The notes beneath the pieces are model-generated. The model saw only the letters and a program-made list of their open reading frames with translations, was not told where the DNA came from and ran no database searches. From Filomicrobium sp. (GTDB lineage: Bacteria > Pseudomonadota > Alphaproteobacteria > Rhizobiales > Hyphomicrobiaceae), in NCBI GenBank assembly GCA_030607105.1, contig JAUWFF010000030.1, positions 1 through 8,338 of the forward strand: a stretch of DNA of 8,338 bases, written 5' to 3'. Of this stretch, positions 1-6,230 are shown piece after piece. Positions within the stretch are counted from its first letter, which is position 1. Each line of letters starts with the position of its first letter. The position numbers were made by a program, and so were the translations under genes.

Positions 1-330
1 AACTCAGGCGGATGGCGACAGCGCCCACCTCTTGAGGGCCGCATGGCCGTCGGTGGCCTGGTGACGGGTAGTGCGAGCGCGCGGTATCCGGCGCCTGGTG
101 TTTCAGCAGAACCATCGTTGACGCAAAGCGACCCTGCGCCATTGGTGGGTGCACAACCTGCCGAGCGTCCTCGTTTGCGGAAGCCTGAGCGCACTCGGAA
201 GAGATATCGTCCTAGAGCAGTCTCGAAACAGAAGGCTAAGCGCAAAGCGCGGCGTTATTCGAGCAAGGCAAGGCAACGCGCGCGTCGCCGGGCGCTTGTC
301 CGCCAAGCATTCGGTGACGGTTTCGATTGA
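1..330 (+). CDS. Uncertain basic-tailed protein, possibly partial at left edge
   Basis: The frame is open from the first base of the window to a TGA at 328-330, so it may be the C-terminal end of a gene that begins outside. Alternatively it starts at ATG 43, which has a good GAGGG ribosome-binding site at 34-38 with a 4-nt gap, giving 95 residues. The N-terminal half is rich in Pro, Ala and Ser. Residues 44-88 (counted from ATG 43) are a dense Arg/Lys cluster, as seen in RNA- or DNA-binding tails and in low-complexity C-termini. No catalytic motif, membrane segment or known domain is visible. Competing frames on both strands here (149-403 plus, 103-393 minus) look less protein-like. I do not recognise the family, and the gene could be spurious. 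Confidence 0.35.
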   Translation, partial: NSGGWRQRPPLEGRMAVGGLVTGSASARYPAPGVSAEPSLTQSDPAPLVGAQPAERPRLRKPERTRKRYRPRAVSKQKAKRKARRYSSKARQRARRRALVRQAFGDGFD

Positions 331-404
331 TGCGGACGCGAGCCTCTTGCCCGCCTGGGGCATGATCCACTCGACACTCCTCGGTTCTTGCATGCTTGCA
401 TAGA

Positions 405-427
405 CCTGCCTTCCTATTGGCGGCAGG
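405..427 (-). terminator. Hairpin just after cutA, weak terminator candidate
   Basis: CCTGCC (405-410) and GGCAGG (422-427) form a perfect 6-bp stem with an 11-nt loop, beginning 3 nt past the cutA stop codon on the minus strand. No clear U-run follows, so intrinsic termination is only suggested by the position. Confidence 0.3.
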
Positions 428-430
428 ATT

Positions 431-769
431 TCATTTGACGACCAAAGGCGTCATCTGCGCTATCCAATCCAAGTATCCTGCCGATCCTCCTGTCGCCGGC
501 CAGCTGATGACCGCAGGTGTCTCGTGAGGATGCCGCGCTTCGACCTCGCGGATCACCGCTTCGACCTGCTCGGCGCGGGTCTTGATGATCATCACCACTT
601 CTTCGCCGGTCTCCAGCCGCTCCTGCCAGCAATAGAACGAGATCATGCCAGGCAAGATGTTGACGCAGGCTGCGAGGCTTGAGGCGACAAGTTCACCTCC
701 AGCGCTCTTTGCGGATGAGATGTCAGGCCATGTCGTGTAGACAATGATCGGGATATTGTTCGGGTCCAC
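431..769 (-). CDS. cutA: CutA divalent-cation tolerance protein
   Basis: This is a small trimeric, ferredoxin-fold protein of the CutA1 family, linked to tolerance of copper and other divalent cations; its exact biochemical role is unsettled. The family pattern is clear: YTTWPD near residue 11, ACVNILPG around 34-41, SFYCW at 44-48, [10 protein letters not shown] at 55-64, HPHETPAV at 80-87 and GYLDWI at 98-103. The family's usual HPYE motif reads HPHE here. I chose the GTG at 769-767, not the ATG at 832, because GGAGG lies 9 nt upstream of it. This gives 112 residues, the normal family length, whereas the ATG would add a 21-residue N-terminus unlike the family and would run through the nadK start. 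The gene is divergent from nadK across 42 bp. No signal peptide is present, so it is cytoplasmic. Confidence 0.93.
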   Translation of the reverse strand: MDPNNIPIIVYTTWPDISSAKSAGGELVASSLAACVNILPGMISFYCWQERLETGEEVVMIIKTRAEQVEAVIREVEARHPHETPAVISWPATGGSAGYLDWIAQMTPLVVK

Positions 770-778
770 CGGCAAATG

Positions 779-783
779 CCTCC
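779..783 (-). promoter_or_regulatory. cutA ribosome-binding site that decides its GTG start
   Basis: CCTCC on the plus strand reads GGAGG on the minus strand, 9 nt before the GTG at 769-767. The in-frame ATG at 832 has no comparable site. Confidence 0.6.
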
Positions 784-811
784 AAGAACTCAGGTCAATT
801 TGAAATCTAGC

Positions 812-1594
812 ATGGCCCAACTCAACAAGCACTTTGAGTCCATTGCGTTCGTCGCTTCCTCCGTTCCCGAGGCCCGAGCAGCCTTACGGAGGCTGGCGCA
901 CCGCTACGGCAACGCCGCTCCTGATCAGGCAGACGCGATCGTTGCTCTGGGTGGCGACGGGCTGATGTTGCAAACGCTGCACACGCATATGCATGACCGC
1001 ATCCCCATCTACGGGATGAACCGTGGCTCTGTGGGCTTCCTCATGAATGAGTACGCCGAGGACGATCTCATCGAAAGGCTCAATAGCGCGCATATCTCGC
1101 GGATTCATCCGCTGGCCATGACGGCGATTGACCGTAGCGGCGAAGCCCACCGCCGGCTGGCGGTCAATGAAGTGTCGCTTTTTCGTGAGCGTTATCAGGC
1201 CGCTAAGCTCGCTATTTGCGTGGATTCCCGTGTGCGGATGCCGGAGATGATCTGCGATGGTGCGCTTGTGGCAACGCCTGCTGGTTCGACGGCCTACAAC
1301 CTGTCGGCGCACGGCCCCATTCTGCCAATCAACGCTCCATTGCTCGCCTTGACACCGATCAGTGCGTTCCGGCCCAGGCGCTGGCGGGGGGCGCTACTTC
1401 CCAATACCGCGAAGATATCGTTCGAGGTGCTTGAGCCGTTCAAGCGACCGGTTAGCGCCGCCGGGGATCACTATGAAATCCGCGACGTCATGAGGGTCGA
1501 TGTCGAGCAAGATAATGATGTTGAGCTCTTGATGATGTTCAACGCCGGACACGACCTTGATGAGCGCATCCTTCTTGAGCAGTTTCAGTATTAG
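812..1594 (+). CDS. nadK: NAD kinase
   Basis: This enzyme phosphorylates NAD+ with ATP (or polyphosphate in some members) to make NADP+, the main source of the cell's NADP pool; it is cytoplasmic. The protein has 260 residues, typical of the short alphaproteobacterial form. The GGDG motif is at 47-50 with the catalytic Asp at 49. [15 protein letters not shown] spans 67-81, the conserved Asn-Glu pair is at 119-120, and the family signature [17 protein letters not shown] spans 147-163, followed by [18 protein letters not shown] at 218-226 matches the C-terminal family pattern. I chose ATG 812 because the family start lies close to the IAFVAS strand; ATG 776 would add 12 residues and overlap the cutA ribosome-binding region. 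No strong Shine-Dalgarno is seen before either start. The gene is convergent with the nitroreductase gene after 25 bp. Confidence 0.95.
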   Translation: MAQLNKHFESIAFVASSVPEARAALRRLAHRYGNAAPDQADAIVALGGDGLMLQTLHTHMHDRIPIYGMNRGSVGFLMNEYAEDDLIERLNSAHISRIHPLAMTAIDRSGEAHRRLAVNEVSLFRERYQAAKLAICVDSRVRMPEMICDGALVATPAGSTAYNLSAHGPILPINAPLLALTPISAFRPRRWRGALLPNTAKISFEVLEPFKRPVSAAGDHYEIRDVMRVDVEQDNDVELLMMFNAGHDLDERILLEQFQY

Positions 1595-1619
1595 GCCCGT
1601 GCACATCGTCGTTTACGGC

Positions 1620-2198
1620 TCAACCCTGCCAGTATGAAACAATGTTCTCAAGATTCGGCCGCGACCGGTCGTCCTGGCGCTCGGCCGCGCGGCCTATATA
1701 GACGAAACCCGCGATGCGTTCGCCATCAGCTAGGCCCAATCCTTCCCTGACCGTCGGCGAGTAGGCGATCCACTCCGTAATCCAGCATGTGCCGTACCCC
1801 ATAGCGTTAGCGGCCAAGCACAGATTGAATGCCGCGGCGCCGGTGGACAAAACCTGTTCGACCTCAGGAACGCCAGGTTTCTCGATGATGCGGCTAATAA
1901 CTGCAACCACGATCGGGGCGCGCAAGAAGCGTTCGCGCTCGGTGTTTAGGCGAATATCCGAGGGGGGCTGTTTGTCTTCGGCCAGGCATGCTTTTGCGAA
2001 CAGTTTTCCTGCTTGCACACGGGCTTCGCCTGCAAAGACGATAAATCGCCACGGATTGAGCTTCTTATGGTCTGGAACGCGAGCCGCGATCGTCAGCATC
2101 TGCTCGAGTTCCTGGGCCGTTGGTCCCTGTTCGGTGAACATCGTCGGCTTCAGTGAACGGCGGTTAGCGAGTAGCGTCAGTGTTTCGTTGGTTGTCAT
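1620..2198 (-). CDS. Nitroreductase family protein, YdjA-like
   Basis: This is an FMN-dependent oxidoreductase of the nitroreductase superfamily that probably acts as a homodimer using NAD(P)H; the natural substrate is unknown. The 192 residues match the small YdjA type (E. coli YdjA is a little over 180). NRRSLKP at 12-18 holds the Arg-Arg-Ser that contacts FMN phosphate. AARVPDHKKLNPWRF at 38-52 is the signature of this subgroup. FLRAPIVVAVISR (91-103), VPEVEQVLSTGAAAFN (110-125), GYGTCWITEW (134-143) and GFVYIGR (164-170) follow the family order. The frame stays open upstream to about 3011, but that stretch runs antisense to the VWA gene and has no family similarity. The ATG at 2198-2196 gives the normal length, with a weak GACGGA element just upstream. 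It is divergent from the VWA gene. Confidence 0.9.
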   Translation of the reverse strand: MTTNETLTLLANRRSLKPTMFTEQGPTAQELEQMLTIAARVPDHKKLNPWRFIVFAGEARVQAGKLFAKACLAEDKQPPSDIRLNTERERFLRAPIVVAVISRIIEKPGVPEVEQVLSTGAAAFNLCLAANAMGYGTCWITEWIAYSPTVREGLGLADGERIAGFVYIGRAAERQDDRSRPNLENIVSYWQG

Positions 2199-2246
2199 GC
2201 GTTTCCGTCGGGGTTCGATAGCCAGGATGGCATTCGCGCGGACTTC

Positions 2247-2275
2247 GGTATATTTCAAAACGCGGTTGCTGTCGC
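2247..2275 (-). promoter_or_regulatory. Possible promoter for the nitroreductase gene
   Basis: On the minus strand, GCGACA (2275-2270) and TATACC (2252-2247) are separated by exactly 17 nt, upstream of the nitroreductase ATG. Both hexamers are imperfect. The 118-bp gap 2199-2316 must hold the promoters of two divergent genes. No convincing plus-strand box pair was found in it. Confidence 0.25.
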
Positions 2276-2304
2276 GGCCATGTGGTCGGCAGCGATGAAG
2301 GACT

Positions 2305-2310
2305 GGGAGA
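2305..2310 (+). promoter_or_regulatory. Ribosome-binding site supporting a TTG start
   Basis: GGGAGA lies 6 nt before TTG 2317. An in-frame TGA at 2296-2298 rules out any start further upstream. The next in-frame ATG (residue 20) would cut away most of the signal peptide. Confidence 0.6.
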
Positions 2311-2316
2311 GCTGCA

Positions 2317-4278
2317 TTGTCGAAAAATTGGGCGAGCAGGATTAGTTTTACTTTGCTGGGCGCCTTTGGCGCGATGATCCACGCCATTCCTATCCCACCG
2401 GTGGCCGCGCAGCAGGCAAGCGGCACGATACTCGTCGTGCTTGATGCCTCCGGCTCAATGTGGGGTGAACTGCCCGGCGGGACGGGCAACAAGTTCGAGA
2501 CCGCGCAAGCAGCGCTTGAGAAATATCTGCCGGCGCCCCGCACGCGCGTAAAAACCGGCCTTGTCACTTTCGGCCCGGGATGTTCCCGCATCGATATCGC
2601 GTCGCCACCGGAAATCCGGCCTGTAGCTGAAACGCTTGCGCCACTCAACGAAATTAGCCCACGCAGCAAGGGGCCGATCTCGGCGGCTCTGGAGCGGAGC
2701 CTAGGCCTCCTGGAGGCCGGCAAGAAATCCACAATGGTGCTGGTGGTCGATGGGCCCGATAACTGCCGCCAGGACCCGTGTGCGGTTGCCGCTCGACTCG
2801 CAGCCGAAAGGCCATTGCTGAAGATCCATACGGTGGGGCTCGGCCTTGCTCGGCCCGGTCGATCCATCGCTTGCATTTCCAAAGCCACAAAGGGCCGGTT
2901 CTTCCCCGCAGTGACGGCAAGAGACGCGGAAGCGGCCGTTGCGCAAGCCGTGAAGCTTGCAATGCGCGGCGTCAGGAGCCCCAGACTGAAGCGGAAACCG
3001 GGCATAGCCAAGCGCCTGCAACGGCGTTTCGATCCAAACGGACCATCTCAACTCGTTTTGGACGCGTCACTTGGAAAGGCCGACAATCCTGTCGACAAGC
3101 CTGTACGCTGGAGAGTCTATAAGGGCGAGACCGCGCCTGAGGCAGCAGCATTACCTGCGCTCGATGTCCTGGAGCCGCGTTTTGCCGTGCCCATGGCAGC
3201 GGGGGCTTATTGGATCGATGCTTCCCTGGGACGGTCAAAGTACACGTCAAAGGTCGAGGTCGCAGAAAAGGGTCCGACGTTCGTAAAAGCCGTTTTCAAA
3301 GCGGGTGTCGTCAAGCTGTCGGTGGAAGGTTCGGACCCCGCCATTCCAGTACTGTTCACAGTCAAGAAAACTGGTGTGGAACGGGCTGCGCCACTCGTTG
3401 TCAGCCCTTATCGCCAAAGCGAACTCGTACTGCCCGCGGGACGCTATGACATCCTTGCTGAAGTCGGGGCGCTTTCTGTCAAAAAAACTGTCAAGTTGTC
3501 AGCCGGAGATAGGCAGGAGATCCCCTTTACATTGCGCGTCAGCGAATTGCGGCTGTCTGCTAGCGCGCTCGACGGCGGGGCGTCGGCGGGTGCGTATGAG
3601 TTCACTGTCTTCGTTGACGATCCCGACAAGCCGGGCGGACGCCGCGTCGTTGCGCGCTCGACATCGCCAACTCCCGTCTTCCGCTTGCCGGCTGGCACTT
3701 ACTACACTGAGGTGAAGTCCGGTCTCGCGGTCGCCAGCGGCCGAGTGGCGCTCGGTGCCGGTAGCAGCATCAAAAGGTCACTCAATCTCGATCTCGCGCG
3801 GATAAAGGTCGAGACTCAGTTTCCGACGACCGCTGACTCGCAATCAACGCCGGTCGTCTACAAGTTGTTTTCACGCGACCCATTGAGCATCGTCGCGCGC
3901 AGCAGCATGCGAAACCCACAGTTTGTCGTTCCTCCAGGCCGCTATCGCATTCTTGCAGAAATTGGTGCGCGTAATGTCCGTACGGTGCAGGATCTAGATC
4001 TGTCTTCGGGCGAAGACCGAGATGTCTTGCTGAATTTTCTGGCTGGAGACGTGAAGCTCCGGGTGAGCGATGGCCAAGGACGCGCAATCACCGGGCAGTT
4101 CTGGGAGGTTCTTGATTCCAATGGCGCGCTTGTTTGGCGGACGCAGCAAGGTTCGCCCAGAGGCTTGCTGGCTCCCGGACGCTACAATGTGCGCTGCGAG
4201 ACGCGAAAAGGCACCGTGGAAGGTGCATTCGTGGTTGCAGCAGGTGATGCGAAAACCGTCGAACTTCGCATCCAGTGA
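2317..4278 (+). CDS. Exported VWA protein with five tandem ~80-residue units
   Basis: This is a secreted or periplasmic protein of 653 residues; its function is unknown. Residues 1-31 form a signal peptide with a hydrophobic core at about 9-30 and a VAA cleavage site before QQ. Residues 37-215 form a VWA domain: the metal-site DxSxS motif is DASGS at 43-47, LVTFG is at 82-86, VVDGPDNC at 143-150 and HTVGLGL at 171-177. The usual second-motif Thr is not evident in SPRSKGPISAAL (114-125). Cys 89, 150, 155 and 186 could form disulfides, which suits an exported domain. An Arg/Lys-rich linker (217-238) leads into five beta-rich units with a PAGRY-type turn at about 294, 373, 458, 539 and 619. The start is TTG with a good ribosome-binding site. 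The following gene encodes a shorter repeat protein of the same type. VWA domains usually bind other proteins. The exact role of this one cannot be inferred. Confidence 0.85.
   Translation: MSKNWASRISFTLLGAFGAMIHAIPIPPVAAQQASGTILVVLDASGSMWGELPGGTGNKFETAQAALEKYLPAPRTRVKTGLVTFGPGCSRIDIASPPEIRPVAETLAPLNEISPRSKGPISAALERSLGLLEAGKKSTMVLVVDGPDNCRQDPCAVAARLAAERPLLKIHTVGLGLARPGRSIACISKATKGRFFPAVTARDAEAAVAQAVKLAMRGVRSPRLKRKPGIAKRLQRRFDPNGPSQLVLDASLGKADNPVDKPVRWRVYKGETAPEAAALPALDVLEPRFAVPMAAGAYWIDASLGRSKYTSKVEVAEKGPTFVKAVFKAGVVKLSVEGSDPAIPVLFTVKKTGVERAAPLVVSPYRQSELVLPAGRYDILAEVGALSVKKTVKLSAGDRQEIPFTLRVSELRLSASALDGGASAGAYEFTVFVDDPDKPGGRRVVARSTSPTPVFRLPAGTYYTEVKSGLAVASGRVALGAGSSIKRSLNLDLARIKVETQFPTTADSQSTPVVYKLFSRDPLSIVARSSMRNPQFVVPPGRYRILAEIGARNVRTVQDLDLSSGEDRDVLLNFLAGDVKLRVSDGQGRAITGQFWEVLDSNGALVWRTQQGSPRGLLAPGRYNVRCETRKGTVEGAFVVAAGDAKTVELRIQ
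3106..4275 (+). repeat. Five degenerate protein-level repeats in the VWA protein
   Basis: Each unit opens with an aromatic beta-strand (WRVY 265-268, FTVK 347-350, FTVF 429-432, YKLF 515-518, FWEV 595-598). It then has a proline-glycine turn (MAAGAYW, LPAGRYD, LPAGTYY, VPPGRYR, LAPGRYN) and ends with an alternating hydrophobic strand, often including AGD or SGE. Turn-to-turn spacing is 80, 85, 81 and 80 residues. Sequence identity is low, so these are old protein duplications, not DNA-level repeats. They resemble carboxypeptidase-regulatory or Ig-like beta-sandwich folds, but that fold call is an inference. Confidence 0.7.
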
Positions 4279-4319
4279 GCCGTATTGCTTGTATTTTCGC
4301 AGTTGCCGGCGGGATTTCC

Positions 4320-5321
4320 ATGCTCAAGAGAAACGCCATCGCCCTGCTTGTTGCCGGGCTTCTTATCACCGGAGGCCCCGGGTTACTTCCACGGACCGGA
4401 TTGGAAGCCAACGCGCAACAAGGACAAGGCTGGGACCCAGCAACCAAATTGACGCCTATGCCTCAAGATGGCTGGGCGACGGAGAGCAAGCCCACCGAAA
4501 GCGAGGCTGTCGAATCCGAAGCCGTTCAGCAAGCACGCAAGGCACTTTCGGCTCGTCAAGCGGGCTCGGGCGTCGCTTTATCCGCTCGCTTGACGGAGGA
4601 CGGTCAACGCCTTACCCGTGGTCTTATATGGCGCGTGTATTCGGATCCCAAGCCAGGTGCCGGTAAGCCTGAGTTGCTAGTCAAACAACCGGCCCCATCT
4701 CCCACTATTTCGCTTGAACCTGGAACGTATCTTGTGAACGTCGCCTACGGGCGTTCGCATCTCACAAAGCGCGTTACGGTGAGCGATGGGCCAGGCGCGC
4801 AGGAAACCTTTGTGCTCAACGCCGGAGGGTTGCGCCTGACAGCCTACGCAGGCGAGCAAAGGGTCCCCGACAAGACGGTCAGTTTCAACATCTACATGGC
4901 AGAAACGGATCAGTCCGGTCAGCGTCGACAGGTCATGAGCAAGGCCCGCCCGGGCGTGATCATCCGGCTCAATGCCGGCATTTATTATCTGCGCTCGACG
5001 TACGGCGGCGCCAACTCGCATGTGGAAGCGGAGGTGTCGGTGGAAGCCGGAAAGCTCACCGAAATCGCGATCGCGCATGCGGCCGCCAGGGTTACGTTTA
5101 GGCTGGTGACGCGGCCGGGGGGTGAAGCGCTGCCGGCAACCCAGTGGACCATTGCAGCGCCGGAAGGCGAGGTCATAACGCAAAGTGTCGGAGCATTGCC
5201 GACACACATTCTGGCACCGGGCACCTATACGGTGACCGCACGTAATGGCAGGCGAGAATTCAAGCGCAAATTCAACGTCGAGGATAGTCAAATGGCGCAC
5301 GTCGAGGTGCTCGCCAAATAG
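4320..5321 (+). CDS. Exported protein with three ~80-residue units, partial paralog of upstream VWA protein
   Basis: The function is unknown. The 333-residue product has a clear signal peptide: MLKRN, a hydrophobic core at about 6-22, and an ANA cleavage site before QQ at 33. Residues 34-80 form a polar, Glu-rich linker. Residues 86-333 hold three beta-rich units with turns LEPGTYL (132-138), LNAGIYY (217-223) and LAPGTYT (298-304), spaced 85 and 81 residues. Unit 1 matches the first unit of the upstream protein (IWRVY against RWRVY, and GRSHLTKRVTV against GRSKYTSKVEV). No VWA domain is present. I chose ATG 4320, with GGGA at 4311-4314, because it starts directly at the signal peptide. A GTG at 4275 overlapping the previous stop codon would add 15 residues before MLKRN. 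Either start implies cotranscription with the VWA gene. It is convergent with the TPR gene after 8 bp. Confidence 0.8.
   Translation: MLKRNAIALLVAGLLITGGPGLLPRTGLEANAQQGQGWDPATKLTPMPQDGWATESKPTESEAVESEAVQQARKALSARQAGSGVALSARLTEDGQRLTRGLIWRVYSDPKPGAGKPELLVKQPAPSPTISLEPGTYLVNVAYGRSHLTKRVTVSDGPGAQETFVLNAGGLRLTAYAGEQRVPDKTVSFNIYMAETDQSGQRRQVMSKARPGVIIRLNAGIYYLRSTYGGANSHVEAEVSVEAGKLTEIAIAHAAARVTFRLVTRPGGEALPATQWTIAAPEGEVITQSVGALPTHILAPGTYTVTARNGRREFKRKFNVEDSQMAHVEVLAK
4575..5318 (+). repeat. Three protein-level repeats shared with the VWA protein
   Basis: The three units open with WRVY, FNIY and WTIA strands at residues 104, 189 and 276, and each carries a PGTY or AGIY turn. The middle unit has the long inserted hairpin (about DQSGQRRQV) seen in unit 3 of the upstream protein (DKPGGRRVV). 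The last unit ends at the C-terminus, like unit 5 of the upstream protein. Confidence 0.65.
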
Positions 5322-5329
5322 TGGCCGTC

Positions 5330-5980
5330 TCAAAAATCCGTCAAGACCCAGTCAGTTGGGCAGCCGTTCCGCGCCATTCGGGTCTCGCAGTGGCTGGCGT
5401 CATTGCTGCGCCTTTCGTCTTCAAACAACGACCGTGCCAGCTGCCAATGCTCGCAGGCGGTCGTGAGATCACCTTGCGCTTCAGCTATGTCGCCGAGTTC
5501 GAGGCGGGCACGAGCGTGAAGACGGTCGTTGCGAATGCTGGTGGCAAGCATGATGGCTTCGCGAAGCCGGTCAGCGGCCGCATCATCGTCGCCAGAATCA
5601 CGAAGACTAAGTGCCTCGGTCAGGAACTCATGAGCCTGCGCTGCGCGCGGGTCAAGTTCCGTGATGTCCGGCAGTGCTAAGGGGCGAGTCTCGACCTCTT
5701 CGAGGGCCACCCCGTTGCCTTGTGGTGCAACAGTACTTGGATAATGAAAAATATCTGATTCCTGTTCTGCCCGGCCGCCATGACCACGCGTTTGTGTTTT
5801 ATCCCGTTCCAGAGATGGTTCCTCACCATCTGCCACAAGTTCGGGTGCGGTCGCGGTATCCAGAGGTACAGGGACAGAGGGCCAGAACAACGCCGAGACC
5901 AGCGCGATGGTCAGCATGAGCAGCGGCACGGCGAGTATCGCTAGCCCAGCGAAACCGCTGATTTCCACTACAGAGTTCAT
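5330..5980 (-). CDS. Membrane-anchored protein with TPR-like helical region
   Basis: I do not recognise a named family. The 216-residue protein has one strongly hydrophobic segment at about 9-33, an uncleaved anchor by appearance. A polar, probably disordered stretch with charged residues follows at 40-110. Residues 113-190 form a helical Ala/Leu-rich region with TPR-like spacing (AHEFLTEALSLRDSGDDDAAADRLREA, split here over two helices, then ARLELGDIAEAQGDLTTACEHW). The C-terminus is CPTDWVLTDF, an unusually distinctive tail. ATG 5980 is preceded by GAGGG with a 3-nt gap. TPR-type regions usually bind partner proteins. The gene converges on the exported repeat-protein gene with only 8 bp between stops, so their transcripts must overlap. 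A link to the VWA pair is possible but rests on position only. Confidence 0.7.
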   Translation of the reverse strand: MNSVVEISGFAGLAILAVPLLMLTIALVSALFWPSVPVPLDTATAPELVADGEEPSLERDKTQTRGHGGRAEQESDIFHYPSTVAPQGNGVALEEVETRPLALPDITELDPRAAQAHEFLTEALSLRDSGDDDAAADRLREAIMLATSIRNDRLHARARLELGDIAEAQGDLTTACEHWQLARSLFEDERRSNDASHCETRMARNGCPTDWVLTDF

Positions 5981-6078
5981 TTTCCCTCAGACTCAACCAC
6001 TACTCGGCGACGCGCACGATCTCGCTGATCGCATGACAAAACGGTCGCACGATAGGCCCACCAAGCGGTTTATGACAG

Positions 6079-6108
6079 ATTATCGAAGCTGATCAGCGTT
6101 TTTGACAG
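6079..6108 (-). promoter_or_regulatory. Candidate promoter for the TPR gene with palindrome in the spacer
   Basis: On the minus strand, CTGTCA (6108-6103, four of six matches to TTGACA) and GATAAT (6084-6079, five of six to TATAAT) are 18 nt apart. The 10-bp perfect palindrome GCTGATCAGC (6088-6097) sits in the spacer, where a bound regulator would block RNA polymerase. The predicted transcript would have a leader of about 90 nt before ATG 5980. Confidence 0.4.
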
Positions 6109-6136
6109 GCGATCGTTGCCACTTGGTCGCACCTCA

Positions 6137-6151
6137 GCACAACGATTGTGC
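6137..6151. promoter_or_regulatory. 15-bp inverted repeat upstream of metC, operator candidate
   Basis: GCACAA-CGA-TTGTGC is a perfect 6-bp inverted repeat around a 3-bp centre, about 80 bp before metC. It could be a binding site for a dimeric regulator or, in RNA, a small hairpin in the metC leader. No SAM-II riboswitch-like sequence was recognised in this leader, although that class does precede methionine genes in alphaproteobacteria. Confidence 0.35.
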
Positions 6152-6230
6152 AAGTTTTCGCCGCCGGGCCCCTTGACCTGCCACCACCGATCAGCAAAAG
6201 GCCAGTTCGCAGAACGCCAACAGGTGAGTG

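Noticed and set aside
884..1312. Minus-strand open frame opposite nadK
   Set aside because: It is antisense to conserved NAD kinase motifs, with no recognisable content.
2199..3011. Upstream extension of the nitroreductase frame on the minus strand (to 463 residues)
   Set aside because: The added part is antisense to the signal peptide and VWA domain of the plus-strand gene and has no nitroreductase similarity. The family starts at the ATG at 2198.
4070..4666. Plus-strand open frame of 198 residues bridging the two repeat-protein genes
   Set aside because: It is out of frame with both genes, and its composition is Arg/Ser-rich without motifs.
4677..5333. Minus-strand open frame of 218 residues opposite the exported repeat protein
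   Set aside because: It is rich in Arg, His and Cys with no domain, while the plus strand has a signal peptide and repeats that match the upstream protein.
6043..6132. Direct repeat GGTCGCAC at 6043-6050 and 6125-6132
   Set aside because: It is only 8 bp, 82 bp apart, and can be expected by chance in DNA of this GC content.
6205..6215. GTTC-GCA-GAAC as an SOS box
   Set aside because: The alphaproteobacterial LexA site is a direct repeat GTTC-N7-GTTC. This is a short inverted repeat and does not fit.
6133..6230. SAM-II riboswitch upstream of metC
   Set aside because: This class is known before methionine genes in alphaproteobacteria, but I could not find its conserved core or pseudoknot pairing here.
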